This document shows, in pieces, positions 34,681-52,085 of a DNA stretch of 64,000 nucleotides. Source of the stretch: Osedax frankpressi (Eukaryota; Annelida; Polychaeta; Sabellida; Siboglinidae); assembly GCA_964035775.1 (NCBI GenBank), contig OZ038317.1:11608477-11672476 (forward strand), written 5' to 3'. Every line of letters starts with the position of its first letter. The first letter of the stretch is position 1. The notes below the pieces were generated by a model. The model did not search any database. It was not told the DNA's origin and was given only the letters and a program-made list of their open reading frames with translations. The translations under genes were made by a program, and so were the position numbers.

Positions 34681-36559
34681 AATAATAATTTTTATTTTAA
34701 TTATTGTTTACACGTTTTTTTATATAGACTTAATTTTTATAGTTTTTTTATAAACTTTAAAATAAGCAATTAGTAAAATAGATTATGAAAAATATGAAAC
34801 ACATAATTGTATTACAAACTTACATTACAATAAAAAACTTAGAGTTGTATTGTTATCAATATTTCGATTATATAGTAATTACATGTATATGTATATATTA
34901 ATTACAAAAATAATTATAAAATTATTATTATTTAGACTTAATTATAATTTTATTAATATTCTTCTAGTTTCAATAAATAAATGCACATAATTATATAAGT
35001 TTTAACACTATCGTGTTCCCACATATCTATAGAAATAATTATAATTAGTATTTAATAATAATTATGATTATATGAACAAAATTTAAAGAATTAAGATATA
35101 GGTTCCATTAATCAGGATCAAATCAATGAATACAAAAAGAAAGTGTTTGAAAATATTGATATTCAATAATGTATTTTTACAATTAACTAAATATTATATT
35201 ATATTAATATTATATTATTTGAGTTGATACATTTTAAATATTAATTAAATTAAAACTTTTTAATTGATTTAATATACATATAAATATTGAGATATAATAA
35301 ATAAATACTATCACTTATTAATTCCTATATTTATGTTTCGAATAATGCTAATTTTTCTGTTCAGATGTTGTTATGATTATGGATGGTGTATTTTAAATAG
35401 ACCCGCCCCATTATATAAAATATAATAACTGTATGGTATTCCCCATTAATAACATAATATAATTCCTTCATAGATACATTATCATGTAATTTAAGCATAA
35501 TTAAATTAACTATTCTTAGTATATGTATTAATATTTCCAATATAAAATACTTAAAATGTTGAATAATAACATCGAATGGTAAATTTTCAAAATTAAAAAA
35601 TATTGTTTACAATTAGTAAATATACGAATACCGAGAAAGTATATGGCGATGAAATATAGAAATTATTTATATACTTTCGAAAATTTAATATACCAAATCA
35701 CGCTTTTATGCGCATTGTCTTAAATATTTATTAGACTTTTTATTTCAACTAAATATATATTTTTATAATTCTTTAAAAATAAGTGTTCACTATTACGAAT
35801 AGAATTAAATATTAGATGGAATAAAATAATAATAATATTTTTATATTTATGTTGTTTAAAGTTATATTTAACGAGTTATATGCATTTATAAATTCACGTG
35901 ACCGTTGGTGATGTTTTATTATACGACACCGGAATTAAAATTATGATAATATTTTTTAAATAACTAAGAGAAAGCTTTCTAATACTAGGACTTTCTGGAC
36001 AATTTTAGTGATGTGTAATAATTATTGATTTTATAATATATGAATCTTATTGTAATAAGTACGCATTATATAAATAATTACATGTATTACATGTATATAT
36101 ATATATATATATATGAATATTATAGTTATGTTTTTTATAATGATATATAATATGTGTATTATCAATTTAAATCTTTTTTTAATTTCGAGAAAGATGAATA
36201 TAATATGGAATGTTGTATTGCTACACATATGCCTACACTATTAAAAGTATCTTATATATTTAATGTTGAGTATTGTATATTATATATTATGGTATATATA
36301 TATTTTTGAAATATAATACATTAGTAATATTCTAACTTAAACAAAATATAAAGTATATTTAATAATTTTAAAAGTATCATTTTTTTACATATATATTTAT
36401 ATTTATTATAGAGAGTAAATTAGTGATTGAATTCATTTTATTTATTTAAGAAATGTACAACATAATTAAATATTCAATGTTAAAGGATATTGGTGTAATA
36501 CGATAGAAAAAAATGTATATTTAACTTTTAAGATACTGTTTACATCTATAATAACATGA
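34681..36559. other. AT-rich intergenic region downstream of NOC2L
   Basis: AATAAA at 34828 may serve NOC2L. Two small GC islands break the A/T background: ATAGACCCGCCCC at about 35397-35410 and TTCACGTGACCGTTGGTGATG at about 35892-35912. Their role is unknown. Confidence 0.4.
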
Positions 36560-36652
36560 TTGTCCTATTGAATCGCAATCAATAGACTTTGATTGTTGTT
36601 GTATTCTATTGTTTGTGGCCTGGTATTCAATTTCTAACTATGCTGGAGAGGT
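36560..36652. repeat. fragment of the inverted-duplication arm
   Basis: The stretch with TCCTATTGAATCGCAATCAA and GGTATTCAATTTCTAACT recurs at about 55140-55272 (same orientation, with extra internal sequence) and about 49590-49725 (reverse). It ends exactly where the GC-richer exon-like segment of the next entry begins. Confidence 0.7.
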
Positions 36653-36727
36653 TGCATGAACACAACGAAGTCAGAATTCCGCACATTAAACCCGACAATT
36701 GTATTCATACATTTGGCCAGAGAGAGG

Positions 36728-36889
36728 TTACAAGGAAACAACAACAGTCGCGATACACTCCATCCTAATACACAGGTCGTTATGGTCTTCAATGTGGAGT
36801 AGGGCGAAGTATGTTCTTGTTGTGGTCCCCTGTGCTGATTGCAAAAACCCAAATAACACAATAACGCAAACCACAAACTGAAACAACAT
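36728..36889 (-). CDS. putative signal-peptide exon of a small secreted or membrane protein
   Basis: The 53-codon frame starts MLFQFVVCVIVLFGFLQSAQG, a typical cleaved signal peptide, followed by TTTRTYFALLHIEDHNDLCIRMECIATVVV. The pattern (hydrophobic leader, then Y-x-LHI-x-N-x-C-x-C within 35 residues) resembles the start exons plus second exon of the family at 59454-60202, so it may be a distant relative. A donor GTTGTT near the end is possible, so the TAA may not be the true end. A 170-codon overlapping frame on the same strand (36634-37146) is the alternative reading; it begins in AT-rich, non-coding-like sequence. No other exons found. Confidence 0.4.
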   Translation of the reverse strand: MLFQFVVCVIVLFGFLQSAQGTTTRTYFALLHIEDHNDLCIRMECIATVVVSL

Positions 36890-37189
36890 TCTTCAATAAA
36901 AATGCTTTGCGTTCTGCTTATGGTTGACACCATATAACTTATCAAAAAGTTGAATATGATTATTCGTATGCCGTAAAAGGCGATATATCTATTGGTTTGC
37001 ATATCTGAAAAGTGAATAAAGAAATTACTATATGATATTTTTATATTTATATATACAAGTATTATATGCTTTAATACATAATGATTTCTATAGTGAATAA
37101 TGTTATTGAATAACGTGATATGTACAATATACATTGTATATATCATAAAATATTATGATTTCATATATGAATATTATATTAAATTAACA

Positions 37190-37207
37190 CACACACATAC
37201 ACACACT

Positions 37208-37264
<57 letters not shown>
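37190..37264. repeat. (CA)n/(TA)n microsatellite
   Basis: CACACA-rich stretch followed by about 42 bp of alternating TA and then TGTGTG. Confidence 0.85.
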
Positions 37265-37272
<8 letters not shown>

Positions 37273-38285
37273 ATAATTATATTTATATGAACTAACATGC
37301 GATCATGATGAATAAAAATAAATAATAAAGTTTTTATTTCAATATATTTAATAATAACATTTTTAGATTTATTGCTAATTAGTAATAATTTAAATTTGTA
37401 AACATATGTTATTTAATAATAAATACTGTGATTGATATCTATTAATATATAATATTATCAACCTAGTCACGTCGTAGCCAAGATTACCAAGATTACCTAG
37501 TTGTCTATATGATTTTGACATACGGGTTATTAAGTGATTTAAGCATCGTAGATAATAATTGGATTTTTTTATATTGAATAATTAAATATATTTAATATGT
37601 GGTAATAATCTTTGGTAATATATTTAAAATTATTTAAAATTTATTTTCATCTAATAAACATTATTCTAATATGTATATATTTATAAATATTATTGAGATA
37701 CATCATATTTCATAGGCATAATTGATAGAAATGACTTAATATTTGATTTTTCTGATAACGTACAACTTGCTACAATTATTATAATGAACGAGAATGTAGT
37801 TAAAATGTATACAATTATATATTATTATACATTATTATACATAATGTAGAACAGTATAACATTATTATTAGAATAGGTGATGTCAAATAAAGTAAGATAA
37901 TAATTGCAAAAAGTTAATATTTCAATTCATTTATTTAGAAATCATATTTTTAAACTTTTGAAGATTTTGTTTTTTGTTAAATATAATTCGATTATGTAAT
38001 TTAATTTCATGATACAATCGTATATTGACAAATAAAGCACTTTTAATATAAGATTACAAAATGTTCACTACATAATCTAAATACATAATTATACATGCGA
38101 TTACCATGAATATAAGATATATGGTTAATGTTTTAAATGAAATGGGAATTGATCCATGAGAAATTATAAGAATTAAAATTTTATAACAATTAACCTATTA
38201 TTTTTTATTGTGCAGGAGATATCTTTATTTATTAAATAATTTTTTCGAATTAATTGAACCCGCCGTTTAGCATTATGTTATAAAT

Positions 38286-38333
<48 letters not shown>

Positions 38334-38439
38334 TATAATTAATACATAATCAAATTTTATATATTTGATTAGATTTATAATGATAATAATGAGAATTATG
38401 AAATAATTCTCATAACCGATTTAAATACGAAGGAAATTT

Positions 38440-38628
38440 ATGGATCTTCATAAGCTCATCAGTCTTCTTACTCTTTTTGTAACTGTTGTTACAACCAAAG
38501 GCACTACAAAAATACATCTGCAATATTTAATATACAATTATAAATATATAACTCAATATATTATTTTATGTTATACATTATATTTACAATTATTATATAG
38601 TTTAAATATAATAAATTTAAATATATAA
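38440..38628 (+). CDS. putative signal-peptide start exon
   Basis: The frame opens MDLHKLISLLTLFVTVVTTKGTT, a good signal peptide, then becomes A/T-driven sequence, so only the first 60-90 bases look genuine. It may be the start exon of the membrane-protein gene whose later exons lie at 42178-43363, but no intervening exon links them. The copy at 51989 keeps MELHKLTSLLTLY and is then cut by a deletion. Confidence 0.3.
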   Translation: MDLHKLISLLTLFVTVVTTKGTTKIHLQYLIYNYKYITQYIILCYTLYLQLLYSLNIINLNI

Positions 38629-39116
38629 GTACCATTAACTTATTATATTGTATGGAAAAGAGACTATAATAATAACTATTCAATAGAATATTGTCATATT
38701 TATATATATAAAAGAAAGAAAAATTCATAATTTGTTATTAATATTTAATTAATTTATAAATCTATAATATTTACATATATTATAGTTTATGTATCAATAA
38801 TTGATAGTTGATATTGTTGGTATACAGTTAATATAGTATTAATATAATTACATATATATATTTTTTATGTTTTAATAGTTAATAAAAACACTTTTATCTA
38901 TATTCATTTAAATATTTATAAATGACGACATATATTTGATTAATAGATCATAATTTAATAAAAGTCCATTTATATATGTAGTAAATTAGTATATTTTCAT
39001 AATCATATCTATAATATATATATATATTATAATTACTTTTAAAATACGTGTTCTATTAGGTACGAAAAGTTAATAAAACAAAATATATTTTTCAAAAACA
39101 ATATGAAATCATATGA

Positions 39117-39228
39117 TGTTTATTTGAAATAGTATCCCCTAAGTGGGCGTGAACGAAATAATTAGCCAACCAAAACAATTCATAATGATACATTTCGCGC
39201 CACCGAGTATCTTGGTAATCTTGGGTCC
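39117..39228 (-). other. exon-like island in S1, copy 1 (unknown product)
   Basis: Reading the minus strand after an AG at 39229, one frame stays open: TQDYQDTRWREMYHYELFW followed by LANYFVHAHLGDTIS. GC content is well above the background. I do not recognise the family. The copy at 52331-52442 keeps the same frame. Confidence 0.35.
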
Positions 39229-40339
39229 TATATGACAAATATTAATGATTAATTATATAAAATATTAATACATTTATATACTTTGACTATATCAGATATT
39301 TTTTATAAGTCTTAATGTAATGCAATAATATATCAAATATTAATTATTTAACAAACTGCTATTTATATTAAATATTTAAACCTCCACATTAAAAAATAAT
39401 ATATTATTATTTCATTATTATGTATTATATTGTATTATATATATAGTATTGTTATTATTAAACTGGGTATGCAATATGGATTATAACATTGATTACAATG
39501 TTATTTTCGACTTCTATCTACTATTAATAAACTGAAAATATTCTTTAAATTATACGAAACTATTTAATACAATTTATGTGATGCATATAAATGATTTCAA
39601 AGTTTAAATAAATATATTTTTTATATATATATTTTCTCTTACACAAAAAAAATAAAATAAATATAATATGGTAATAGCCAATATTACCTTAATCTTGGCT
39701 AATAGTGTCAGTTTAATTATTCTAAACAGGTCAATCATCATATATAGTGATATTTTAAAAATAATAAATTGTATTTTATTATTGTCTGGCCTATACATTT
39801 ACGATATTTATTATATTATAATAATATAATATGGCATTCAAAATAAATAAAATTATATGTCAAACATTACAATCTTAAATAAATATTACAAATAGTTTAT
39901 GAAAATTAGAATTCGAAATTCATATGTATAAATTTGAATTTTCAATCAAAATACTTTAGACTCGCTCAAATAAATAACTAAATTCATGAATTATAATATT
40001 TTATTTAAATATTATATAAAAATGCTATCATAGTAAATAATCTATACAAATATAATTAGTATTTTATATTATGTACCTTGTATTACATACGGGTATGTAC
40101 TCTACATTTTTTAATATATTAATATTTATTCAAACATATCAAATGAAATCTAATAATTGATCCATATTGCATAGCAATCCATATTGCATAGCAATCCATA
40201 TTGCCAACGACAATTGTAATAAGTTATTTCATCAATCAAATATTAGGAATTTTTTATTACACAATAATGTAAAAGATTACAAAATTACTAATACTATTAA
40301 CACTAATTATTATGAAGGTTACATATGAAATAATTATAA

Positions 40340-40384
40340 ATTAATTGTATAAAACAAGACTGGGTCATGTTTTATACAATTAAT
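40340..40384. repeat. 16-bp perfect palindrome at the edge of duplicated block X
   Basis: ATTAATTGTATAAAAC (40340-40355) and its reverse complement (40369-40384) flank the loop AAGACTGGGTCAT. Homology with the other X copies starts inside the loop. Confidence 0.75.
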
Positions 40385-41558
40385 ATAGCCTAGATATTCG
40401 AATTGAAATTTATTATCAAAAGTATTAACTTAAATCTGTAAAGTGTCATACGATATGTCATATGTCATACTAATTTAAATATAATTGAAATATAGATCAT
40501 TAGTATTACCTGAAATTAACGACTAATTAGTCCTGAGTTAACTCACGCCATATGCATTACATATATTGATGATATACTAAAGTGAGCCGAAAATATTATA
40601 ATATATTCTAATTATAATTAATTACATTTTAACTTAATAATTAATAATCTGAATTTATTTAACTCTGAATTAGATTTATAAATAATTAAATAAAAGTGAT
40701 TTCTTGATCGTGTATTATGTTTTTATTTAATTATTCCATCCTATCACCACATAACATAGCGTAACATTTAAATCTAGTTTTAACACCTACTAATATAATT
40801 ATTCGTAGTTTGTAAATGTAAACATATAATTTAATAGAATTTAGTTTGATAATTAATTATATAAATAATTTCATATAATAATTATAGCTGATTTTTCTAA
40901 TATTTAACAATATATTAATACTTAATAATACATAATATAATACTTGTCTTTTTGATAATCGTCGATAATTAATGAGATTTTCTTTTTAAAAATGTACTAT
41001 TCAAACATTTATAATTAATTTATTATATTAAATATAGTATTAGTATAGTATTAATAGTTTAATTATACTATGTTATTGTAAATAACTTAAGTTTAAGTTA
41101 TTATATTTATCTGATATTTGATTTATATATATTTATTATCTACTATTTAATTTATATTTATTATCTTTATCTAATATTATAATTATATATATGTATTATA
41201 TAATATTTATTTATATTAAATATAATTTAATATTTTTATATAGTTTATGAATGCAAAAATATTAATTTATTTTTATTATTCAATTTTAACAACAATTTTT
41301 ATATATTTGTTTATTTAAGAATATTCGTTTAAGAAATATCACGACAATGCTGCTTTCAAACATAATAATATCATCAAACATACACGGACATATGTTTATT
41401 GAATTTGATTTGACAATAAGAAATTAAAATAATGAATACAACATATACATAATATAGGCATGATAATGAAACATTTTTATAATGAATAATAAATGTAGTT
41501 AAATAAATAATAAAAGATAATATTTATAAATATATACCTGCGTATATTTGATATTTTA
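40356..41558 (+). repeat. duplicated block X, copy 1
   Basis: Matches 53652-54840 (same orientation) and 50018-51183 (reversed), with scattered substitutions and short indels. AT-rich, no convincing gene. Confidence 0.85.
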
Positions 41559-42177
41559 AAATAGAAACGTCAAAGCGTATTCACACTTGTTTTTGTATAT
41601 ATTTAACCATTGTTGTAAAACACATAGTAACATAATCTTGTGTTGAATAACATATATAAAATATAGGTCAAATTATTATTATCAGAGTATTATTTCACAT
41701 TTGTTTAGTCTGCTGTATTCATAATCTAACACATTTATGATAGTATTTTATTGAATTTAATAAAATTTAAATTATAAATTATTAACTTTTAAATTAATGT
41801 TACAAAAATTAGTTTAGAATAATTTAATAATGATATTATATATACACTTTTATATTTATTTACTCATAATGAAGGGTTTTATGGCAATACATATTGTTGT
41901 AAAATTTAAAGATATATATTTAAATGATAGTAGTTAGTATTTTTCAATAATTATGTATAATATACACATACATATACACAAACATACATATATTTATATA
42001 TGTAAATTAATTTAAAATTTACATAATTTATATATTATTAGTATTGCAACAAACTATTATAACTATTGTTACTACAATATGGATACTATGTTAGAATAAT
42101 TGATAGAATACACATACAATTTAAAATGATATTAAAAATAATGACATTTAATTTCGAATCAAATTATTTTCAATCAG

Positions 42178-43363
42178 CGAGTTATGAAGACAGTGAAGGT
42201 AATATATATATGTATATCAATGAAACAGCCAATCTAATCGTTAAACAAAAGGATCATATTGGTATGTATATAATGTATATAAATATAATTAAATACATAG
42301 TTACACTTTCCATAAATAATAAATTAAATTATAATAAACTTTATTTTCAATTTATATTATATTAATATATATTTATTATTCTAAAGGCATATATTAACGT
42401 TATTGTTTTTACATATTTTATGTATATCAATCTTTTTATAAAACTAATATATTTACTACATTAACTATATTTTATTTATATATTCTAAAAATATTATAAT
42501 TTTTCGAATTTTATATGTATTTAATTAAATTAATAATTTAATTATAAATTAATAATTTAATAATTAAATTAATAATTAAATTAATAATTAAATTAATCAT
42601 TGATAATATATTAGATTCAGTTATCAGTTTACCAAAGTTTAATGTGTATAATTTAAATTAACAGGGATATGTATATTTTTAATATATTTATATCTGCCCT
42701 ATGCTATATATTTAACCAGCTAATTCAAACTTACCTAAAACACAACTTGATAATATTGTTTATACACTGAATTTATAATGATATTAAAAAATAAAGAAAT
42801 ATTTCGAATAAGGAATATATATATATATAATATATAACAATAGATTAAATGCTTTTGTTTATATTATATATCCATATATGTATACATGGTTATTTATTAT
42901 TATATTTTATTTATCGTATTGTTGTAACATCCGTATATACTTATTTTAAATTATTGAACTAAAAACGTTTTACCATCATCATAATCATCATCAAATTATT
43001 TCTGACATTATATAAAATATATATTATATTATTATTTATTTGTTATCAGAATATATTTATCAATATTATAAATATAAATGTAATACTAACCTATTTTTAT
43101 ATAAATGTAAATCTATAGATAATAGCAATACCAACAAGGCCTATAATGAGTACAGTTTATCGAAATGCTTTGATATTAATGTATTCACGATCGTCTCCAT
43201 GTGTTTTATGGCGATAGGATTCCTATGTGGGTACATATTTGCATTGCATAGGTATATGGACACAGTAAATTATAAGGGAGGAGCCGGAATTGACAGGAGA
43301 AATAAACTCCTCAGACACATTCGTACAAAAGGACATCCCGTTAAGTTACCGCGAACCTTCTGA
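42178..43363 (+). CDS. single-pass membrane protein, last two exons (family member L1; start exons not found)
   Basis: Exons 42178-42261 (84 nt) and 43050-43363 join in phase. They encode SYEDSEGNIYMYINETANLI...QKDH, then EYIYQYYKYKCNTNLFLYKC...SLSKC, a membrane segment (VFTIVSMCFMAIGFLCGYIFAL) and a basic tail ending KLPRTF. The 84-nt exon and the membrane exon have homologues at 62085-62168 and 62800-63230. A luminal Cys-bearing region followed by one membrane segment and a short tail suggests a type I membrane protein; LAMP-like architecture is one possibility, weakly supported. The stop is 22 bp from the end of an inverted start exon of the same family (43386-43503). Confidence 0.6.
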
Positions 43364-43385
43364 TAATTAACACCGACTACCTGAC

Positions 43386-43503
43386 CAAGGTTGCTAGTTG
43401 TAATGTACAATCGCCCATACCATTCACTGATAGGTATGCTTATACCTGGATCCGATGCTGAATTACGTTGAACTAATAAAATAAATATGAGCAATCGTGT
43501 CAT
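43386..43503 (-). CDS. signal-peptide start exon, left-arm copy
   Basis: Encodes MTRLLIFILLVQRNSASDP then GISIPISEWYGRLYITTSNL and ends in phase 1 at a donor GTCAGG. Same length and splice phase as the start exon at 59454-59571. On its 3' side it runs into the 3' end of gene L1 on the other strand, so no second exon follows nearby; it looks like an orphaned exon left by the duplication. It is divergent from the EF-hand gene, 1.17 kb away. Confidence 0.5.
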
Positions 43504-44676
43504 CAATTTAATTTATTAATATTAATAATAAGAATAATAAAAATAAAAATAATAATAATAATAGTAATAATAATAATAATAATAGTAATAATTTGAAAAA
43601 ATTATTATGTTACACACCAATTTTTAAATGTAATTACCTTCTATAATCACAATAAAGATTTTTACATGGAAAGTCTATAACATTATAGCTGATGACCCCC
43701 CAAACCCATTTAAAACCTTATAATTTATTGATATAATTTATCTAGAATTTAAAAAGCTTTTCAAAAGATATCACATTTTAAACTCTTGCATTAATCAAAA
43801 TGTAATGTCAACTCCAGCAATCTTTTTAATTAAACTTAACTTCTTAATATGTGACTTTTTGTCTAACAGAGAACAAAGTTAATAATAGTATTTCAAGTAC
43901 AATTAACATTATAGGGTATTTCCCAGCATTATGTAATGAGCTCACACTTGTTTTTAGATTATATTAATGATATCAAAAAATTATTTAGTTATAAATAGAT
44001 TCAAATTCAAATTGCCATAGTTCATATACTTTAATTCATAATGCAAATTGTTGAGGTTAGACAAAGCACCCAATAATCCGTACTCTCTATATAAATTATA
44101 TATCTTTTAAATATAATACTAATAGTAGATAATTTAGCTAATTATTAACTATAAACTACAGAAGAAATAATCACGGCTTATAGTCCATAATTTACGGTAA
44201 GCTTGATTACATTATTTTGTAAATGTCGATGATTAATGATAATTATGTAGAAGGATCATTTATTCACAATCATCAATATGTAACTTATTTATTTACTCAA
44301 GAAATATTAATAATATATTTATTACAACAAAATATAATAATAGGGATATTCGGTGTTTTATCGATGCTATTTAATTGTATAGAAGTTTTATAATTTTTCC
44401 AACAATTATTTCCCCAGGAAAAAAATAATTATACTTTTAAAGGTAATATTTTTTTATAAATTGACCTGTTCTTATTTTGTTATTTATTTGAAATTTTAAA
44501 AATATTAATTTAAAAATTATGTTATAACAATTATTTTATATGTTAAAAAATTAAAATTTGATTATTATAAATTATATAAACACCCCACCATATTAAAATC
44601 TATAAACAATAAAAGAAAATTGTATTAGTCCGAAGTAGAGTTAACCAACGGGCAATAATAACATACTTACGTGGCT

Positions 44677-48807
<4,131 letters not shown>

Positions 48808-48897
48808 AAAAATCAAATATATATTAATAAATATCACAAAAATAATGGTCAATTTATTTATATATATATATATATATACATACACATATACACACAT

Positions 48898-48937
<40 letters not shown>

Positions 48938-48941
<4 letters not shown>

Positions 48942-49420
48942 ATAATTCATCACAGGCTAAATTCTGCAACTGAAATAATTTCATAATTGTTTCAAATTGT
49001 TTCAAACAATGGAATATTTTGTTTTACATAATCAATTGTTTCAAATAATGGAATATGTACCTTTCATCACATATGCATGAGTCCTAGTATTCGTCCTCGA
49101 ATGGCCAATAATATCGGAACTATCAATTTTGTATAGTCCATTTGTGAACTTGTACATGAATATGAGATATTTATAGAGTCTTACTGAGCTACAATGATTC
49201 TAGACCAAGTTAACTAATCTGACCAGTTCAACAAGTCATTCGAATATGAAATCTTCTTAAAAAGCGCTTTTTGTAACTTATTTGTTTGTTTTCTAGATTG
49301 TTTCTCTCAAAAAATAACATTTCCGGGCACGTACGCTAATGATCCATTCAGATAAACATAATTCCTAGGCATAATGTTTATAGTATTATAAGCCTAGTAT
49401 CTCCTGGCATATACATGTAT
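48938..49420. other. left-arm-specific segment
   Basis: This stretch has higher GC than its surroundings and is absent from the corresponding place in the right arm (about 55440-55500), where (TA)n and (TG)n tracts meet directly. It was either inserted in the left arm or lost from the right. No open frame or transposon end recognised. Confidence 0.5.
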
Positions 49421-50017
49421 TGTTACAAAACTGAAGTAATTAATATATTCGAGTATGTGCTATTCTTAAAATATAGATATATATTTGTATTATTTTTCTA
49501 TAATAAATTATTAAATATATAAATAATAAATTATTAATTACTGATTCCAGAATTCTGAAACTACCACTTCCTGCAATGTCTGTATTACCTATCCAGCATA
49601 GTTAGAAATTGAATACCAAGTCGCCATTATGAATTCCATTTATGATATGTGAACACCACTAGATAATAGAATACAACAGCGATCAGGGTCTATTTATTGC
49701 GATTCAATAGGGCAATCATGTTATTCAAAGTATTCCTTTTTAAACTCCATTATTAGCTACTGTCAATCTAATATATTATATAACTAAATTTCCTTTATGT
49801 ATATATATATACCTTATTCATTAATTTTCTATACAACATTGTACATTTTATTATCTTCTTATAATTTATTAATCAATATTATAGCATTGATTCCATTACT
49901 TATATATTTGTATATTCGAATACTTATTTTTATTAATTATTCCATTATGTATATTCGATTACTTATTTTTTGTTGTTAAAACATTGTATCATATCTTATA
50001 TATTATTTTAATAATAA

Positions 50018-51183
50018 ATAAAATATCAAATATACGCAGGTATATATTTATCAATATTATCTTTTATTATTTATTTAACTACATTTATTATTCATTATAA
50101 AAGTGTTTCATTATCATGCCTGTATTATTTATATGTTATATTCATTATTTTAATTTCTTATTGTTAAATCAAATTCAATAAACATATGTCCGTGTATGTT
50201 TGATGATATTATTATGTTTTAAAGTATCATTGTCGTGATATTTCTTAAACGTATTTCTTAAATGAAACAAATAAATAAATACTAAAAATAAATTAATATT
50301 TTTGCATTCATAAACTATATAAAAATATTAAATTATATTTAATATAAATAAATATTATATAATACATATATATAATAATAATATTAGATAAAGATAATAA
50401 ATATAAATTAAATAGTAGATAATAAATATATATAAATCTAAAATCAGATAAATATAATAACTTAATATTATGTTATTTACAATAACATAGTATAATTAAA
50501 CTATTAATACTATACTTATACTATATTTAATATAATAAATTAATTATAAATGTTTGAATAGTGCATTTTTAAAAAGAAAATCTCATTAATTATCGACGAT
50601 TATCAAAAAGACAAGTATTATATTATTATGTATTAATATATTGTCAAATATTAGAAAAATAGCTATAATTATTATATGAAATTATTTATATAATTAATTA
50701 TCAAACAAAATTCTATTAAATTATATGTTTACATTCAATATATTTACAAACTACGACTAATTATATTAGTAGGTGTTAAAACTAGATTTAAATGTTACGC
50801 TATGTTATGTGGTGATAGGATGGAATAATTAAATAAAAACATAATACACGATCAAGAAATCATTTTTATTTAATTATTTATAAATCTAATTCAGAGTTAA
50901 ATAAATTCAGATTATTAATTATTAAGTTAAAATGTAATTAATTATAATTAGAATATATTATAATATTTTCGTCTCACTTTAGTACATCATCAATATATGC
51001 AATGCATATGGCGTGCGTTAACTCATGACTAATTAGTCGTTAATTTCAGGTAATACTAATGATCTATATTTCAATTAAATTCGTATGACATATGACACTT
51101 TACAGATTTAAGTTAATACTTTTGATAATAAATTTCAATTCGAATATCTAGGATATATTAATTGTATAAAACATGACCCAGTC
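50018..51183 (-). repeat. duplicated block X, inverted copy
   Basis: Reverse complement of 40356-41558 and 53652-54840; it is the inner part of the left arm. Confidence 0.85.
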
Positions 51184-51602
51184 TTGGATGTTATCGTATT
51201 TATTCTTGTAATAATTCTAACATTTAACATTTGCTTTAAATACAAAATATGGTAATGTTCAAAATGTATTGTATTTAATACGATTTAATAAGGTGTGTTA
51301 ACGAGGGTGTTCTTATTAAAGTATATATATTATAAATAACACGTTTATTAAATAATCATTATAATGAATACATAATACTTATGTCACATAATAGATACAT
51401 CATCGTGCAGTATACATCGTACACTGTATGATGTACTCCATGAGTAGACAAAATTATATATTAGAAATAATAGTATTACATTATGGTCTTTTCTTTTTCT
51501 TCTGGGTTTTGCTATTTTTGGAACATTAATATTCTAAAATTTATCTGGCTCTGCATTCCAATGTAAAAATCTTTTATCATTACGTGTATACATTTTTTCA
51601 GA

Positions 51603-51830
51603 AAAATGTTCACTACATAATCTAAATACATAATTATACATGCGATTACCATGAATATAATATATATGGTTAATGTTTTAAATGAAATGGAAATTGATCC
51701 ATGAGAAATTATAAGAATTAATATTTTATAACAATTAACCTATTATTTTTTATTGTACAAGAAATATTTTTATTTATTATATCATTTTTTCGAATTAATT
51801 GAACCCGCGGTTTAGCACTATGTTATAAAT

Positions 51831-51882
<52 letters not shown>

Positions 51883-52045
51883 TATAACTAATACATAATC
51901 AAATTTTATATATTTGAGTAGATTTATAATGATAATAATAACAATTATGAAATAATTCTCATAACCGGTTTAAATCAGAAAGAAATTTATGGAACTTCAT
52001 AAGCTCACCAGTCTTCTTACTCTTTATTAATATTATTAATATAAT

Positions 52046-52085
<40 letters not shown>

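Larger units (their letters stand above)
38055..39395 (+). repeat. duplicated block S1, copy 1
   Basis: Matches 51603-52610 in the same orientation with few differences; copy 2 lacks about 350 bp (38477-38830 here). It contains a (TA)n tract at 38288-38329, the signal-peptide-like frame at 38440, and a minus-strand exon-like island at 39117-39228. Confidence 0.8.

Noticed and set aside
36634-37146. 170-codon minus-strand frame as a gene
   Set aside because: Its first 45 codons are A/T-driven intron-like sequence and it competes with a frame that has a proper signal peptide. Kept only as an alternative.
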